Part shown: positions 54,865 to 63,954 of the stretch, one piece after another
Layout: each line of letters starts with the position of its first letter
How positions within the stretch are numbered: position 1 is the first letter of the stretch
Source: Bacteroidales bacterium
GTDB lineage: Bacteria > Bacteroidota > Bacteroidia > Bacteroidales > Marinilabiliaceae
Length of the DNA: 64,000 nucleotides
Direction: 5' to 3'
Assembly: GCA_900766825.1 (NCBI GenBank)
Contig: CAAFWU010000016.1
Coordinates: forward strand, 39,182 to 103,181
Translations under genes and position numbers: made by a program
Notes under the pieces: generated by a model
What the model saw: only the letters and a program-made list of their open reading frames with translations
What the model was told of the DNA's origin: nothing
Databases searched by the model: none

Positions 54865-56871
54865 ATGTCAAACGCAACACAGAAAGCAGCCGACAACATA
54901 CGCATCTTGGCTGCGTCGATGGTAGAAAAAGCCAACTCTGGTCACCCCGGTGGTGCCATGGGTGGTGCCGATTTCGTCAACGTCCTCTTCAGCGAGTTCT
55001 TGGTCTATGATCCCAAGAATCCTCAATGGGAGGGTCGCGACCGTTTCTTCTTGGATCCCGGTCATATGTCGCCCATGCTCTATTCCGTTTTGGCTCTCAC
55101 TGGCAAGTTCACTCTTGACGAACTCAAGCAGTTCCGTCAGTGGGGCTCGCCCACCCCTGGTCACCCCGAGGTGTGCGTAGAGCGCGGCATCGAGAACACA
55201 TCTGGTCCTCTGGGTCAGGGGCACACCTTTGCTGTTGGCGCTGCCATTGCTGCCAAGTTCCTTCAGGCTCGTTTTGGCAAAGTCATGGGTCAGACCATCT
55301 ATGCCTACATCTCCGATGGTGGCATTCAGGAGGAGATCTCGCAAGGCGCTGGTCGTTTGGCAGGCACCTTGGGTCTGGACAACCTCATCATGTTCTACGA
55401 CTCCAACGACATCCAGCTCTCTACTGAGACCAAAGAGGTAACCATTGAGGATACCGCCAAGAAATATGAGGCTTGGGGTTGGAAAGTAATCATGGTGGCC
55501 GATGGCAACGATGCCGACCAACTCCGCAAGGCCATCCGCGAGGCTCAAGCCGTTGAGGGTCAGCCTAGTCTCATCATTGGTCATACCGTCATGGGCAAGG
55601 GCGCTCGCAAGGCCGACAACAGCAGCTACGAGCACAACTGCGCAACTCACGGTGCTCCTCTGGGTGGCGATGCGTTCCGCAACACCATTGCCAACTTGGG
55701 TGGCAACCCCGACGACCCATTCCAGATCTTCCCCGAGGTTAAGGAACTCTACGCCAAGCGTGCTGCCGAGCTGGAGAAGATTGTGGCTGAGCGCAATGCA
55801 GAGAAAGAGGCATGGGCTAAGCAAAATCCCGAACTGGCTCAGAAACTCGTTGCCTTCTTCTCCAACAAAGCTCCCGAGGTTAACTGGGATGCCATTGAGC
55901 AGAAGCCTGGTGCCGCAACCCGTGCCGCCAGCGCCACTGTTTTGGGTGCTCTCGCAACTCAGGTCGAGAATATGGTTGTGGCCAGTGCCGACCTCTCGAA
56001 CTCCGATAAGACCGATGGCTTCCTCAAGAAGACCCACGCGTTCCAGAAGGGCGACTTCACAGGTCAGTTCCTTCAGGCTGGTGTTGCCGAGCTCACAATG
56101 GCTTGCGTCTGCATAGGCATGAGCCTCCACGGTGGTGTTATTCCAGCTTGCGCAACCTTCTTCGTCTTCTCCGATTACATGAAGCCCGCCGTACGTATGG
56201 CAGCCCTCATGGAGCAGCCCGTCAAGTTCATCTGGACACACGATGCTTTCCGCGTTGGCGAGGATGGACCTACCCACGAGCCCGTGGAGCAAGAGGCTCA
56301 AATCCGCCTCATGGAGAAACTCCAGAACCATAAGGGTCACAACTCTATGCTCGTGCTTCGCCCTGCCGATGTTGAGGAGACCACTCAGGCTTGGAAGTTG
56401 GCCATGGAGAACACCTCTACTCCTACCGCTCTCATCTTCTCGCGTCAGAACATAGCCAATCTGCCAGCTGGCAACGACTACTCGCTCACCGCCAAGGGTG
56501 CCTACGTTGTGGCAGGTTCCGATGAGAACCCCGACGTTGTTCTCGTGGCTTCGGGTTCCGAGGTTGCAACTTTGGTTGCAGGTGCCGAATTGCTCCGTAA
56601 GGACGGTGTTAAGGTTCGCATCGTTTCGGCTCCTTCCGAAGGTCTCTTCCGCACCCAATCGGCTGAGTATCAGGAGAGCGTTATTCCCGCCAAGGCTAAG
56701 AAGTTTGGCATGACAGCTGGTCTGCCCGTAACCCTCGAGGGCCTCGTTGGCACCGATGGCAAGATCTGGGGTCTCCCCTCGTTCGGCTTCTCTGCTCCCT
56801 ACAAGGTGCTGGACGAGAAGCTCGGCTTCACTGGCGACAATGTATACAAGCAGGTTAAGGCAATGCTCTAA
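54865..56871 (+). CDS. tkt: Transketolase
   Basis: A 668-residue thiamine-diphosphate enzyme moving two-carbon units between sugar phosphates. N-terminal ThDP-binding domain with ANSGHPGGAMGGADF and YISDGGIQEEISQG; central pyrimidine domain with VAELTMACVCIGMSLHGG and TCATFFVFSDY; C-terminal regulatory domain from about 535. Normal full length. With rpiB it forms the non-oxidative pentose pathway, which fits the pentose-releasing GH43 encoded nearby. The opposite strand is also open for 673 codons, a codon-bias shadow. Confidence 0.97.
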   Translation: MSNATQKAADNIRILAASMVEKANSGHPGGAMGGADFVNVLFSEFLVYDPKNPQWEGRDRFFLDPGHMSPMLYSVLALTGKFTLDELKQFRQWGSPTPGHPEVCVERGIENTSGPLGQGHTFAVGAAIAAKFLQARFGKVMGQTIYAYISDGGIQEEISQGAGRLAGTLGLDNLIMFYDSNDIQLSTETKEVTIEDTAKKYEAWGWKVIMVADGNDADQLRKAIREAQAVEGQPSLIIGHTVMGKGARKADNSSYEHNCATHGAPLGGDAFRNTIANLGGNPDDPFQIFPEVKELYAKRAAELEKIVAERNAEKEAWAKQNPELAQKLVAFFSNKAPEVNWDAIEQKPGAATRAASATVLGALATQVENMVVASADLSNSDKTDGFLKKTHAFQKGDFTGQFLQAGVAELTMACVCIGMSLHGGVIPACATFFVFSDYMKPAVRMAALMEQPVKFIWTHDAFRVGEDGPTHEPVEQEAQIRLMEKLQNHKGHNSMLVLRPADVEETTQAWKLAMENTSTPTALIFSRQNIANLPAGNDYSLTAKGAYVVAGSDENPDVVLVASGSEVATLVAGAELLRKDGVKVRIVSAPSEGLFRTQSAEYQESVIPAKAKKFGMTAGLPVTLEGLVGTDGKIWGLPSFGFSAPYKVLDEKLGFTGDNVYKQVKAML

Positions 56872-56990
56872 TTGCCAGCCGTTTGGCATCTAAGCCATGA
56901 AGCAATTTGCATAAAAAAGTGCGTTGATTGCATATGCTTAGGTGTATTACGGAACATGCCTCATTTAAGCCTTTTTACCTAAGTTGCATT

Positions 56991-57020
56991 TTTGTAAACT
57001 TAGTAAAATAATTAACTTTG
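56991..57020 (+). promoter_or_regulatory. Promoter of the symporter gene
   Basis: TTTG (56991-56994), an 18-base spacer and TAACTTTG (57013-57020). The leader of about 100 bases contains a C7 run at 57115-57121, just before ATG 57129. Confidence 0.7.
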
Positions 57021-57128
57021 TGGTTGGTAGCGTTCGGCTCCCTTTAAAAAGAGGGGTGGCTGGTGCAACCAACCACATTTTTTTTGTCTTACCCCTATTT
57101 GCGGAACTTGGTTTCCCCCCCACTTGCT

Positions 57129-58343
57129 ATGCGCCTCTCACGTCTTGGTCTGCTACCCCGTGTGCTCTTGGGCATACTCTTTGGTGTTATACTTGGCAAT
57201 TTTATTGATGAGGGAGTGGCACGCTTTTTTGCCACCATCAACTACATATTCAATCAGTTTCTGAGTTTCATGACCCCACTCATAGTGTTGGGTCTTGTGG
57301 CGCCAGCCATCATGGAGATAGGCAAGTCGGCCAAGAAGATGGTCATTGTGACCTGTGCCATGGCCTATGGCGACACCATTTTTGCCTCCCTTATTGCCTT
57401 TACGGTGGGCTATTTCCTATATCCTCACATTGTTGGTGTTGGTGGCGGTGCCTCTTTGGGCGATTTGGGAATGCAAATTCCACCCTATTTCACCATCGAC
57501 TTTCCCCCTCTTATGGATGTGCTCAGCGCACTGCTGGCGGCCTTTATTGTGGGTCTCTACACAGCCAGCAATCAGGGTCCCGCCTTCCGTGGTTTCTTTA
57601 CCGAGCTCAAGGGAGCCATCAATGGTGTCATTGCTAAAGTCATCATTCCACTTTTGCCACTCTATATTTTTGGCATATTCCTTTGCATGACCTATACTGG
57701 CGAGGCCTACACCATTGTGCGAGCCTTTGCGCCTGTGGTTTTGGTCATCTTCTGTCTGCACATCTTTGTGTTGCTCTACGAATTCTTGGCTGCTGCCATT
57801 GTGACCAAACGAAACCCATTTGTTCTGCTGCGCCATATGTTACCAGCCTACTTCACGGCCTTGGGCACATCATCGTCCAGTGCCACCATACCAGTCACTC
57901 TTCGTCAGATGATGGAGTGCGGTGTCAGTCAAGGCGTATCGGGTTTTGTTGCTCCACTTTGCGCTGCCATTCATATGCCTGGCTCGGCCATGAAAATAAC
58001 ATCGTGCGCTTTGGCCATCTGCATTTTGTGGGGCATGCCCCATGACCCCGCTTTGTTCATTCACTTTGTTTTGCTGCTGGGCGTCATGATGATTGCGGCA
58101 CCTGGTGTGCCTGGCGCCACGGTTATGGCTGCCATAGCTCCTCTGCAATCTGTTTTGGGCTTCGGCACCGAGCAAACGGCTCTCATTATTTCGCTCTTCG
58201 TGGCCATGGATAGCTTTGGCACGGCATGCAACGTGACGAGCGATGGTGCCATAGCTCTCATAATAGATCGTTTCTATGGCAAGGGCAAGAAGGAGGCCGA
58301 AGGGGCTAATGGGGCTGCAGAGGCTGTTCCCCAAGCCGACTAA
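57129..58343 (+). CDS. Dicarboxylate/amino acid:cation symporter (DAACS family)
   Basis: A 404-residue membrane protein with about eight helices and two re-entrant hairpins. The serine-rich hairpin TALGTSSSSATIPVT and the later motif SFGTACNVTSDG are the substrate and sodium sites of glutamate/dicarboxylate carriers. It imports a C4-dicarboxylate or acidic amino acid with Na+ or H+. The start ATG 57129 is preferred; an upstream GTG at 57063 would put a C7 tract inside the coding region. Ends in a strong terminator. Confidence 0.9.
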   Translation: MRLSRLGLLPRVLLGILFGVILGNFIDEGVARFFATINYIFNQFLSFMTPLIVLGLVAPAIMEIGKSAKKMVIVTCAMAYGDTIFASLIAFTVGYFLYPHIVGVGGGASLGDLGMQIPPYFTIDFPPLMDVLSALLAAFIVGLYTASNQGPAFRGFFTELKGAINGVIAKVIIPLLPLYIFGIFLCMTYTGEAYTIVRAFAPVVLVIFCLHIFVLLYEFLAAAIVTKRNPFVLLRHMLPAYFTALGTSSSSATIPVTLRQMMECGVSQGVSGFVAPLCAAIHMPGSAMKITSCALAICILWGMPHDPALFIHFVLLLGVMMIAAPGVPGATVMAAIAPLQSVLGFGTEQTALIISLFVAMDSFGTACNVTSDGAIALIIDRFYGKGKKEAEGANGAAEAVPQAD

Positions 58344-58377
58344 GACGCTGGAGGTACTGTAATTATTTATAACGTAG

Positions 58378-58419
58378 GAGGGCTGAGGTGTTTTGACCTC
58401 AGCTCTCTTGCTTTTTTTT
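58378..58419 (+). terminator. Terminator of the symporter gene
   Basis: GAGGGCTGAGGT (58378-58389) pairs with ACCTCAGCTCTC (58396-58407) with one G-U, followed by a T-run. Confidence 0.88.
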
Positions 58420-58540
58420 GTGTCGGCTCGTTGGTGGATTTCGACAGTGCGCAGCCGTGGCTTTGTGTGAAATTTCCTTATATTTGTGGTTGCCAATTTT
58501 GAAACTATTTTAATTCATCATCAAATATTCATCGAACAGA

Positions 58541-60988
58541 ATGACCACAAAATTTTCTCACCTAATGGCAGGGGCACTTATGACCTTGGTCGCCCTCTTG
58601 GTGCCCAACGGGGCCCATGCTCAGCAAGATGCTGTGAAGCGATGCCAGATTCTCCTGAACAACGGTTGGCTCTTTGAACGGGGCGACCTTGTTGGTGCTC
58701 AGGATGTTAGCTATGACGATAGTCAATGGCAAAAGGTCAATCTCCCTCACGATTTTCAGATTTCGCAACCTTGGGTCGAGCCTTCGGCCGATGAGCGAGC
58801 CGATAATAGCGACATGGGTGCCAACGTGCGCTCTCGTCTCAGTGCTCGCGGTTTCAAGGAGATGGGCAAAGGCTGGTATCGACTCCACCTTACCCCAGCC
58901 GACAGTTTGGCTGGCCGACGTCTGGTGCTCGAATTCGAGGGCATGATGTATGTGGGCGACGTCTATGTCAATGGTCAGCTCGCTGGGCAGACTAATTATG
59001 GCTATGTTGGTTTCGGCATCGATGTGACCAAGCTCCTCAAGGTGGGCAAAGAGAACGTGATTGCCGTGATGACTGACACGCGCGAGCCTCAAAACTCCCG
59101 TTGGTATACGGGCGGCGGCATCAACCGCAATGTGCATTTGGTGGCCACCGATGCTCAGAAATATTTCACTCGCAATCCTCTCTACATAACCACCAAAGAC
59201 AACGAGTGGGTCAATATTCAGTTCGAGAGCGCAAGCTTTGGTTCCAACCCCGACTCGGTGAGCGTACGTGTGCGAATTACAGACCCAAGCGGAGTCGTGG
59301 TGAACGATCATATCGAGGTCATCCGCCGCAACCGTAAGCTCCGTGTTCAGGAGCTTCGCCTCCAGCCCATTGCCATCCCCAAAGCCAAGCTTTGGGACTG
59401 CGAGAACCCCAATCTCTACACAGCTGAGTTGACTCTCCTCCGCGAAGATGGTTCGGTGGTCGACCGTGTGCAGGAGCATTTTGGCGTTCGCACCGTAGAG
59501 TTTACTCCCGACCATGGTCTGTTGCTCAATGGCAAGAAGGTGATCCTAAAGGGAATTGCCAATCATCATACCCTTGGTGCCCTTGGTGCCGCCGCCTACG
59601 ATAAAGCCATCGAGAAACGCATTGCCCTCTTCAAGTCCTTTGGACTCAATCATATTCGCACATCGCACAACCCCTATAGCAAGAGTCTCTTGGACCTCTG
59701 CGACCGCCATGGAATTCTGGTGGTGGACGAACTCTATGATAAGTGGCTGAACCAATATTGTGGAGGCCGCGAGCCTTGGCTCAACCTTTGGCAACATGAC
59801 GTGCCTGAGTTCATCAAGCGCGACCGCAACCACCCATCGGTGGTGCTCTGGAGCCTGGGCAACGAACTTCAGACCTATAATAATCTGCCATTTGATGACT
59901 GGGGTGTGACCCCATACCGTCTGCAACGTGAGTTGGTTATGCGCTACGACTCTACCCGACTCACCACCGTGGCCATGCACCCACGCGGTCGTAATCACTT
60001 CACCGACTCCTTGCCAGCACCTCTGGCCATGGTAACCGATGTTCAGGCATATAACTATCGTTATATGTACTTCCCTGGCGATGGCCGTCGTTTCCCCCAC
60101 ATGATGTTCTATCAGAGTGAGGCTACCACGGTGGCCATGGGCCCTAACTATTACGAGATGGATCTGGACAAAGTCATTGGTTTGGCATGGTGGGGTCTCA
60201 TTGATTATTTGGGAGAGAGCAACGGTTGGCCAGCTAAAGGTTGGGACAAAGGCGTGTTCGACATCTCGCTGGAGCCTAAGCCCAAGTCTTACTTACTCAA
60301 GAGTATATGCTCTGACGAACCTATGGTGCACATTGGCATCGAGGAGCGCAAGGGTGACCTGATGTGGAATGGCGAGCTGGTGGGCATAGACGGCATGACC
60401 GACCACTGGAATCGTACCGAGGGCCAGAAACTGAGCATTGTAACCTACACTAATGCCGAAGAGGTTGAGTTGCTGGTGAATGGCAAGAGCATAGGCGTGA
60501 AGAAAAACGATGTTTCGGACCCTAAACGTCGCAATCAGATTGCTTGGAAAAACGTTGAGTATCACGCAGGTAACATAGAGGCTGTGGCCAAAACTGGAGG
60601 CAAGGTTGTGGCAAGACATAAGATTGAGACCACAGGCAATGCAACAAAACTTGCCATTGTGGCTGAGGATAATTCATGGGTGGCCGACGGACAAGACCTT
60701 ATGCACCTGCGCATTGTGGCTCAGGACAAGAAGGGGCGTCGCATGTCTCAGGCTCAAGACAAACTCACATTCGAGGTTGTTAGTGGCGATGCTCAGATTG
60801 TGGCTGTGGCCAATGGCGACATCAATAGCAACGAGAGTTTTGTGGGCAACGAACGTTCGCTCTTCAATGGTGCGGCACAGGTAATTTTGCGTGCTGGCTC
60901 CAAACCAGGTCTTGTGGTTGTCAAAGCCAAGACAGCCGATGGCAAGGGTTCGCTTAAGGAGGCAACCATAAAACTAAACCTTAAGTAG
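58541..60988 (+). CDS. Beta-galactosidase-like glycoside hydrolase, GH2
   Basis: An 815-residue secreted enzyme. Signal peptide about 1-27; jelly-roll sugar-binding domain (about 30-205, with WYTGGGINRNV); immunoglobulin-like domain; TIM barrel with HIRTSHNPYS, the acid/base Glu in VVLWSLGNEL and the nucleophile Glu in MMFYQSEATTV; then a DUF4982-type domain (about 590-680) and a final Ig-like domain (about 700-815). Typical for Bacteroidota GH2 enzymes acting on plant glycan galactosides. Substrate not certain. Single gene with its own terminator. Confidence 0.93.
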   Translation: MTTKFSHLMAGALMTLVALLVPNGAHAQQDAVKRCQILLNNGWLFERGDLVGAQDVSYDDSQWQKVNLPHDFQISQPWVEPSADERADNSDMGANVRSRLSARGFKEMGKGWYRLHLTPADSLAGRRLVLEFEGMMYVGDVYVNGQLAGQTNYGYVGFGIDVTKLLKVGKENVIAVMTDTREPQNSRWYTGGGINRNVHLVATDAQKYFTRNPLYITTKDNEWVNIQFESASFGSNPDSVSVRVRITDPSGVVVNDHIEVIRRNRKLRVQELRLQPIAIPKAKLWDCENPNLYTAELTLLREDGSVVDRVQEHFGVRTVEFTPDHGLLLNGKKVILKGIANHHTLGALGAAAYDKAIEKRIALFKSFGLNHIRTSHNPYSKSLLDLCDRHGILVVDELYDKWLNQYCGGREPWLNLWQHDVPEFIKRDRNHPSVVLWSLGNELQTYNNLPFDDWGVTPYRLQRELVMRYDSTRLTTVAMHPRGRNHFTDSLPAPLAMVTDVQAYNYRYMYFPGDGRRFPHMMFYQSEATTVAMGPNYYEMDLDKVIGLAWWGLIDYLGESNGWPAKGWDKGVFDISLEPKPKSYLLKSICSDEPMVHIGIEERKGDLMWNGELVGIDGMTDHWNRTEGQKLSIVTYTNAEEVELLVNGKSIGVKKNDVSDPKRRNQIAWKNVEYHAGNIEAVAKTGGKVVARHKIETTGNATKLAIVAEDNSWVADGQDLMHLRIVAQDKKGRRMSQAQDKLTFEVVSGDAQIVAVANGDINSNESFVGNERSLFNGAAQVILRAGSKPGLVVVKAKTADGKGSLKEATIKLNLK

Positions 60989-61029
60989 GTTGGGTAAAAA
61001 CGGAGAATTAGACCTATAAATATTGGGTT

Positions 61030-61080
61030 GGGGTGCGTGCCAGTTGGAAGTCTGCCAACAGGTTCGCACCCCACTTTTTT
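61030..61080 (+). terminator. Terminator of the GH2 gene
   Basis: GGGGTGCG (61030-61037) pairs with CGCACCCC (61065-61072), with inner GTTGG/CCAAC, followed by ACTTTTTT. The loop carries AAGTCTGCCAAC, a word repeated in front of dnaK. Confidence 0.92.
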
Positions 61081-61105
61081 ATGTGTCATTTTGTCAAAAC
61101 GATGC

Positions 61106-61149
61106 TTAAAGTCTGCCAACTGCATTTTTTGCTTTCTTAAAGTCTGCCA
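61106..61149 (+). repeat. Two direct TTAAAGTCTGCCA repeats upstream of dnaK
   Basis: TTAAAGTCTGCCA occurs at 61107-61119 and 61137-61149 (core AAGTCTGCCA at 61109 and 61140, 31 bases apart, about three helical turns). A third AAGTCTGCCA lies at 61048-61057 in the GH2 terminator loop. They sit just upstream of a sigma-54-like element and could be activator sites. Confidence 0.65.
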
Positions 61150-61168
61150 TTATTTCACATTGTCTCTT

Positions 61169-61185
61169 TTGGCACGCTGTTTGAA
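61169..61185 (+). promoter_or_regulatory. Sigma-54-like -24/-12 element upstream of dnaK
   Basis: TTGGCACG then four bases then TTGAA: the -24 half matches the consensus YTGGCACG exactly and the spacing GG-N10-Gx is right, but the -12 GC is GA. It would give a 5' leader of roughly 150 bases before ATG 61344. No standard TAnnTTTG box is evident in the same region. Confidence 0.5.
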
Positions 61186-61343
61186 AATATCATAAGCGTT
61201 GGCGCAAAGATGACAACAAGCCAAAGGCACAGAACTCAAAATCAAATGAAAGATTTGGAGGTTGAAGCTCAGGCAACGTAAAACAAGTCACAAGAGCCAA
61301 CATCAATATCAATTCAGAAAACAAAAAAATAAATTATAAGACC

Positions 61344-63257
61344 ATGTCTAAGATTATTGGCATAGACTTAGGAACCACAAACTCTTGTGTGGCTGTGATG
61401 GAAGGCAACGAGCCAACCGTGATTGCAAACAGCGAAGGCAAGCGCACAACTCCTTCTGTTGTAGCATTTGTTGACGGTGGCGAGCGCAAGATTGGCGACC
61501 CCGCTAAGCGTCAGGCTGTAACCAACCCCCACAAGACTGTTTACTCCATCAAGCGTTTCATGGGTGAGACCTATGATCGCCTCACAAAAGAAATTGAGCG
61601 CGTTCCCTACGAAGTTAAGAGGGGCGACAATAATACACCTCGTGTAGACATCGATGGACGTCTCTACTCTCCTCAGGAGATTTCGGCCATGATTCTTCAG
61701 AAAATGAAGAAGACCGCCGAGGACTATTTGGGACAAGAGGTTAGCGAGGCTGTGATTACCGTTCCTGCCTACTTCAACGATGCTCAGCGTCAGGCAACAA
61801 AGGAGGCTGGCGAGATTGCGGGTCTTAAGGTTCGTCGTATTGTGAACGAGCCCACCGCTGCAGCATTGGCCTACGGTTTGGACAAGAAGAACAAAGACAT
61901 GAAGATTGTTGTCTTCGACTGCGGTGGTGGCACCCACGATGTCTCTGTTCTCGAGCTTGGCGATGGCGTTTTCGAGGTTAAGAGTACCGATGGCGATACT
62001 CACCTTGGTGGCGATGATTTCGATCACCGCATCATCGACTGGTTGGCCGATGAGTTCCAGAAGGACGAGGGCGTAGACCTCCGTCAGGACCCCATGGCTC
62101 TCCAGCGTCTTAAGGAGGCTGCCGAGAAGGCTAAGATCGAGCTCTCCAGCTCCACCTCCACCGAGATCAACCTGCCTTACATTATGCCCGTGAACGGTGT
62201 GCCCAAACACTTGGTTAAGACCCTCTCACGTGCTAAGTTCGAGCAGCTTATCGACGACCTCATCAAGCGCACCATCGACCCATGCCGCAGCGCGCTCCAG
62301 AACGCTAACCTCTCTGTCAACGATATCGACGAGGTTATCTTGGTCGGCGGTTCAACACGTATTCCGGCCATTCAGGCTGCCGTTAAGAACTTCTTTGGCA
62401 AAGAGCCCAGCAAGGGCGTGAACCCCGATGAGGTTGTGGCCATTGGCGCTGCCATTCAGGGTGCCGTGCTCACTGGCGAGGTTAAGGACGTACTCCTCTT
62501 GGATGTTACCCCTCTCTCGCTCGGTATCGAGACCATGGGTGGCGTTATGACCAAGCTCATTGATGCCAACACAACCATCCCTACCAAGAAGAGCCAAGTC
62601 TTCTCTACCGCCAGCGACAACCAGCCTTCGGTAGACATCCACGTGCTTCAGGGCGAGCGTCCTATGGCACGCGACAACAAGACCATCGGTCAGTTCCACC
62701 TCGACAACATCCCACCCGCACCACGTGGCGTGCCTCAGATCGAGGTTACCTTCGATATCGATGCCAACGGCATCTTGAACGTAACCGCCAAGGATAAGGC
62801 CACTGGCAAGGAGCAGAGCATCCGCATCGAGGCTTCGTCTGGTCTCTCCGATGATGAGATCAAGCGCATGAAGGCGGAGGCCGAGGCCAACGAGGCAGCC
62901 GATAAGGCAGCCAAGGAGCGTATCGACAAGATCAACGGTGCCGACAGCCTCATCTTCCAGACCGAGAAGAGCCTCAAGGAGTACGGCGACAAGATCCCTG
63001 CCGACAAGAAGAGCCAAATCGAGGATGCTCTCAAGGAGCTCAAAGATGCTCATCAGAAGCAGGATATTGCAGCCATTGATGCCGCAAGCACCAAACTGAA
63101 CCAAGTGTTCCAAGCTGCATCGCAGGATATGTACTCGCAGGCAGGTGGTCAGCAAGCTGGTCCTCAGCCTGGTCCCGATGCACAGCAAGGTGGTCAGCAA
63201 GGAGGCAAGAAAGCAGGCGACGATGTGACCGACGTAGACTTCGAGGAGGTCAAGTAA
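61344..63257 (+). CDS. dnaK: Chaperone DnaK (Hsp70)
   Basis: A 637-residue Hsp70. Nucleotide-binding domain starts IGIDLGTTNSCVAVMEG and has VPAYFNDAQRQATKEAG, NEPTAAALAYGLD and ILVGGSTRIPAIQ; the substrate-binding domain begins near 385 (LLDVTPLSLGIETMGG); the lid ends in a Gly/Gln-rich tail and VTDVDFEEV. The phosphate-2 loop reads DCGGGTHD (192-199) instead of the usual DLGGGTFD. DnaK folds client proteins with DnaJ and GrpE, neither encoded here. A sigma-54-like element lies upstream. Confidence 0.98.
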   Translation: MSKIIGIDLGTTNSCVAVMEGNEPTVIANSEGKRTTPSVVAFVDGGERKIGDPAKRQAVTNPHKTVYSIKRFMGETYDRLTKEIERVPYEVKRGDNNTPRVDIDGRLYSPQEISAMILQKMKKTAEDYLGQEVSEAVITVPAYFNDAQRQATKEAGEIAGLKVRRIVNEPTAAALAYGLDKKNKDMKIVVFDCGGGTHDVSVLELGDGVFEVKSTDGDTHLGGDDFDHRIIDWLADEFQKDEGVDLRQDPMALQRLKEAAEKAKIELSSSTSTEINLPYIMPVNGVPKHLVKTLSRAKFEQLIDDLIKRTIDPCRSALQNANLSVNDIDEVILVGGSTRIPAIQAAVKNFFGKEPSKGVNPDEVVAIGAAIQGAVLTGEVKDVLLLDVTPLSLGIETMGGVMTKLIDANTTIPTKKSQVFSTASDNQPSVDIHVLQGERPMARDNKTIGQFHLDNIPPAPRGVPQIEVTFDIDANGILNVTAKDKATGKEQSIRIEASSGLSDDEIKRMKAEAEANEAADKAAKERIDKINGADSLIFQTEKSLKEYGDKIPADKKSQIEDALKELKDAHQKQDIAAIDAASTKLNQVFQAASQDMYSQAGGQQAGPQPGPDAQQGGQQGGKKAGDDVTDVDFEEVK

Positions 63258-63288
63258 TGTAGCTTTCTATCTGTAAGCCAACATAAGT

Positions 63289-63328
63289 AAATCGGTGTGA
63301 CTCTATGAGTTGCACCGATTTTTTTTTG
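63289..63328 (+). terminator. Terminator of dnaK
   Basis: AAATCGGTG (63289-63297) pairs with CACCGATTT (63313-63321), followed by a long T-run. Confidence 0.92.
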
Positions 63329-63589
63329 TTGTAGCAATTTCTATGGCTTGTAATGCTGTTTCCTGTGGTTGTTTTATAAATGATACAATTTTTGTTTCTA
63401 TGTCTAATAGTCAGTAGAGTTAAGAATATCGATTCTTGCAGATTTTGGTGTATTACTATATTTGCTTATGTAGAATTTACGTGTAAGACTATAATCTCAC
63501 GTTTCAAATTTTAGTGTATGGCTATTATTTCGGTATTTTAATTTTGGTATATGAGATTAATTGCTTAATTTGCAAGTAAAAAAGTTTTT
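63329..63589. other. AT-rich stretch with three degenerate repeats
   Basis: No gene. Related words TTTTGGTGTATTACTAT (63443), TTTTAGTGTATGGCTAT (63509) and TTTTGGTATATGAGATT (63542) occur in the same orientation upstream of the truncated ATPase gene. Confidence 0.4.
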
Positions 63590-63931
63590 ATGTCAGACAT
63601 TGTTTTTGAACGCAAAATATACGCTAAGCTAAAAGAGTGGAAAGAGTATGCCAAAGGAAAGTCGGCTCTGCTTTTGGAAGGGGCAAGGCGTATTGGTAAG
63701 TCTACTATTGTAGAGCAATTTGCAAAGAAAGAGTACCGTTCGTACATTTTGATAGACTTCAATGAAGCGTCAAAAGAAGTAAAAGGTTTGTTTGATGACT
63801 TGATGGATATTGATTTTATATTCCTTTATCTTCAAAACATCTACCACACCAGATTGTACGCAAGAGAGTCTGTGATTATTTTTGACGAAGTTCAGCAGTG
63901 TCCTAAGGCACGCCAAGCAATTAAATACTAA
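63590..63931 (+). pseudogene. Truncated AAA-family ATPase (AAA_14/DUF4143 type)
   Basis: Only 113 residues of a protein that is normally about 400. Walker A is EGARRIGKST (about 30-39), Walker B is VIIFDEVQQCPKARQAIKY, where the frame meets a TAA. In intact homologues the chain continues with a conserved segment (the ETGS sensor region) right after this point, but the following bases encode nothing similar. The break therefore looks like an insertion or deletion, with a different element beginning at about 63932. Such ATPases of unknown function are common mobile-island genes in Bacteroidota. Confidence 0.75.
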
Positions 63932-63954
63932 AGTTTCGCAAGTGGATTTTTGAA

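Noticed and set aside
54868..56889. 673-codon open frame antisense to transketolase
   Set aside because: It mirrors the transketolase gene exactly; strong codon bias keeps the reverse strand open. Its protein has no signal or domain I recognise.
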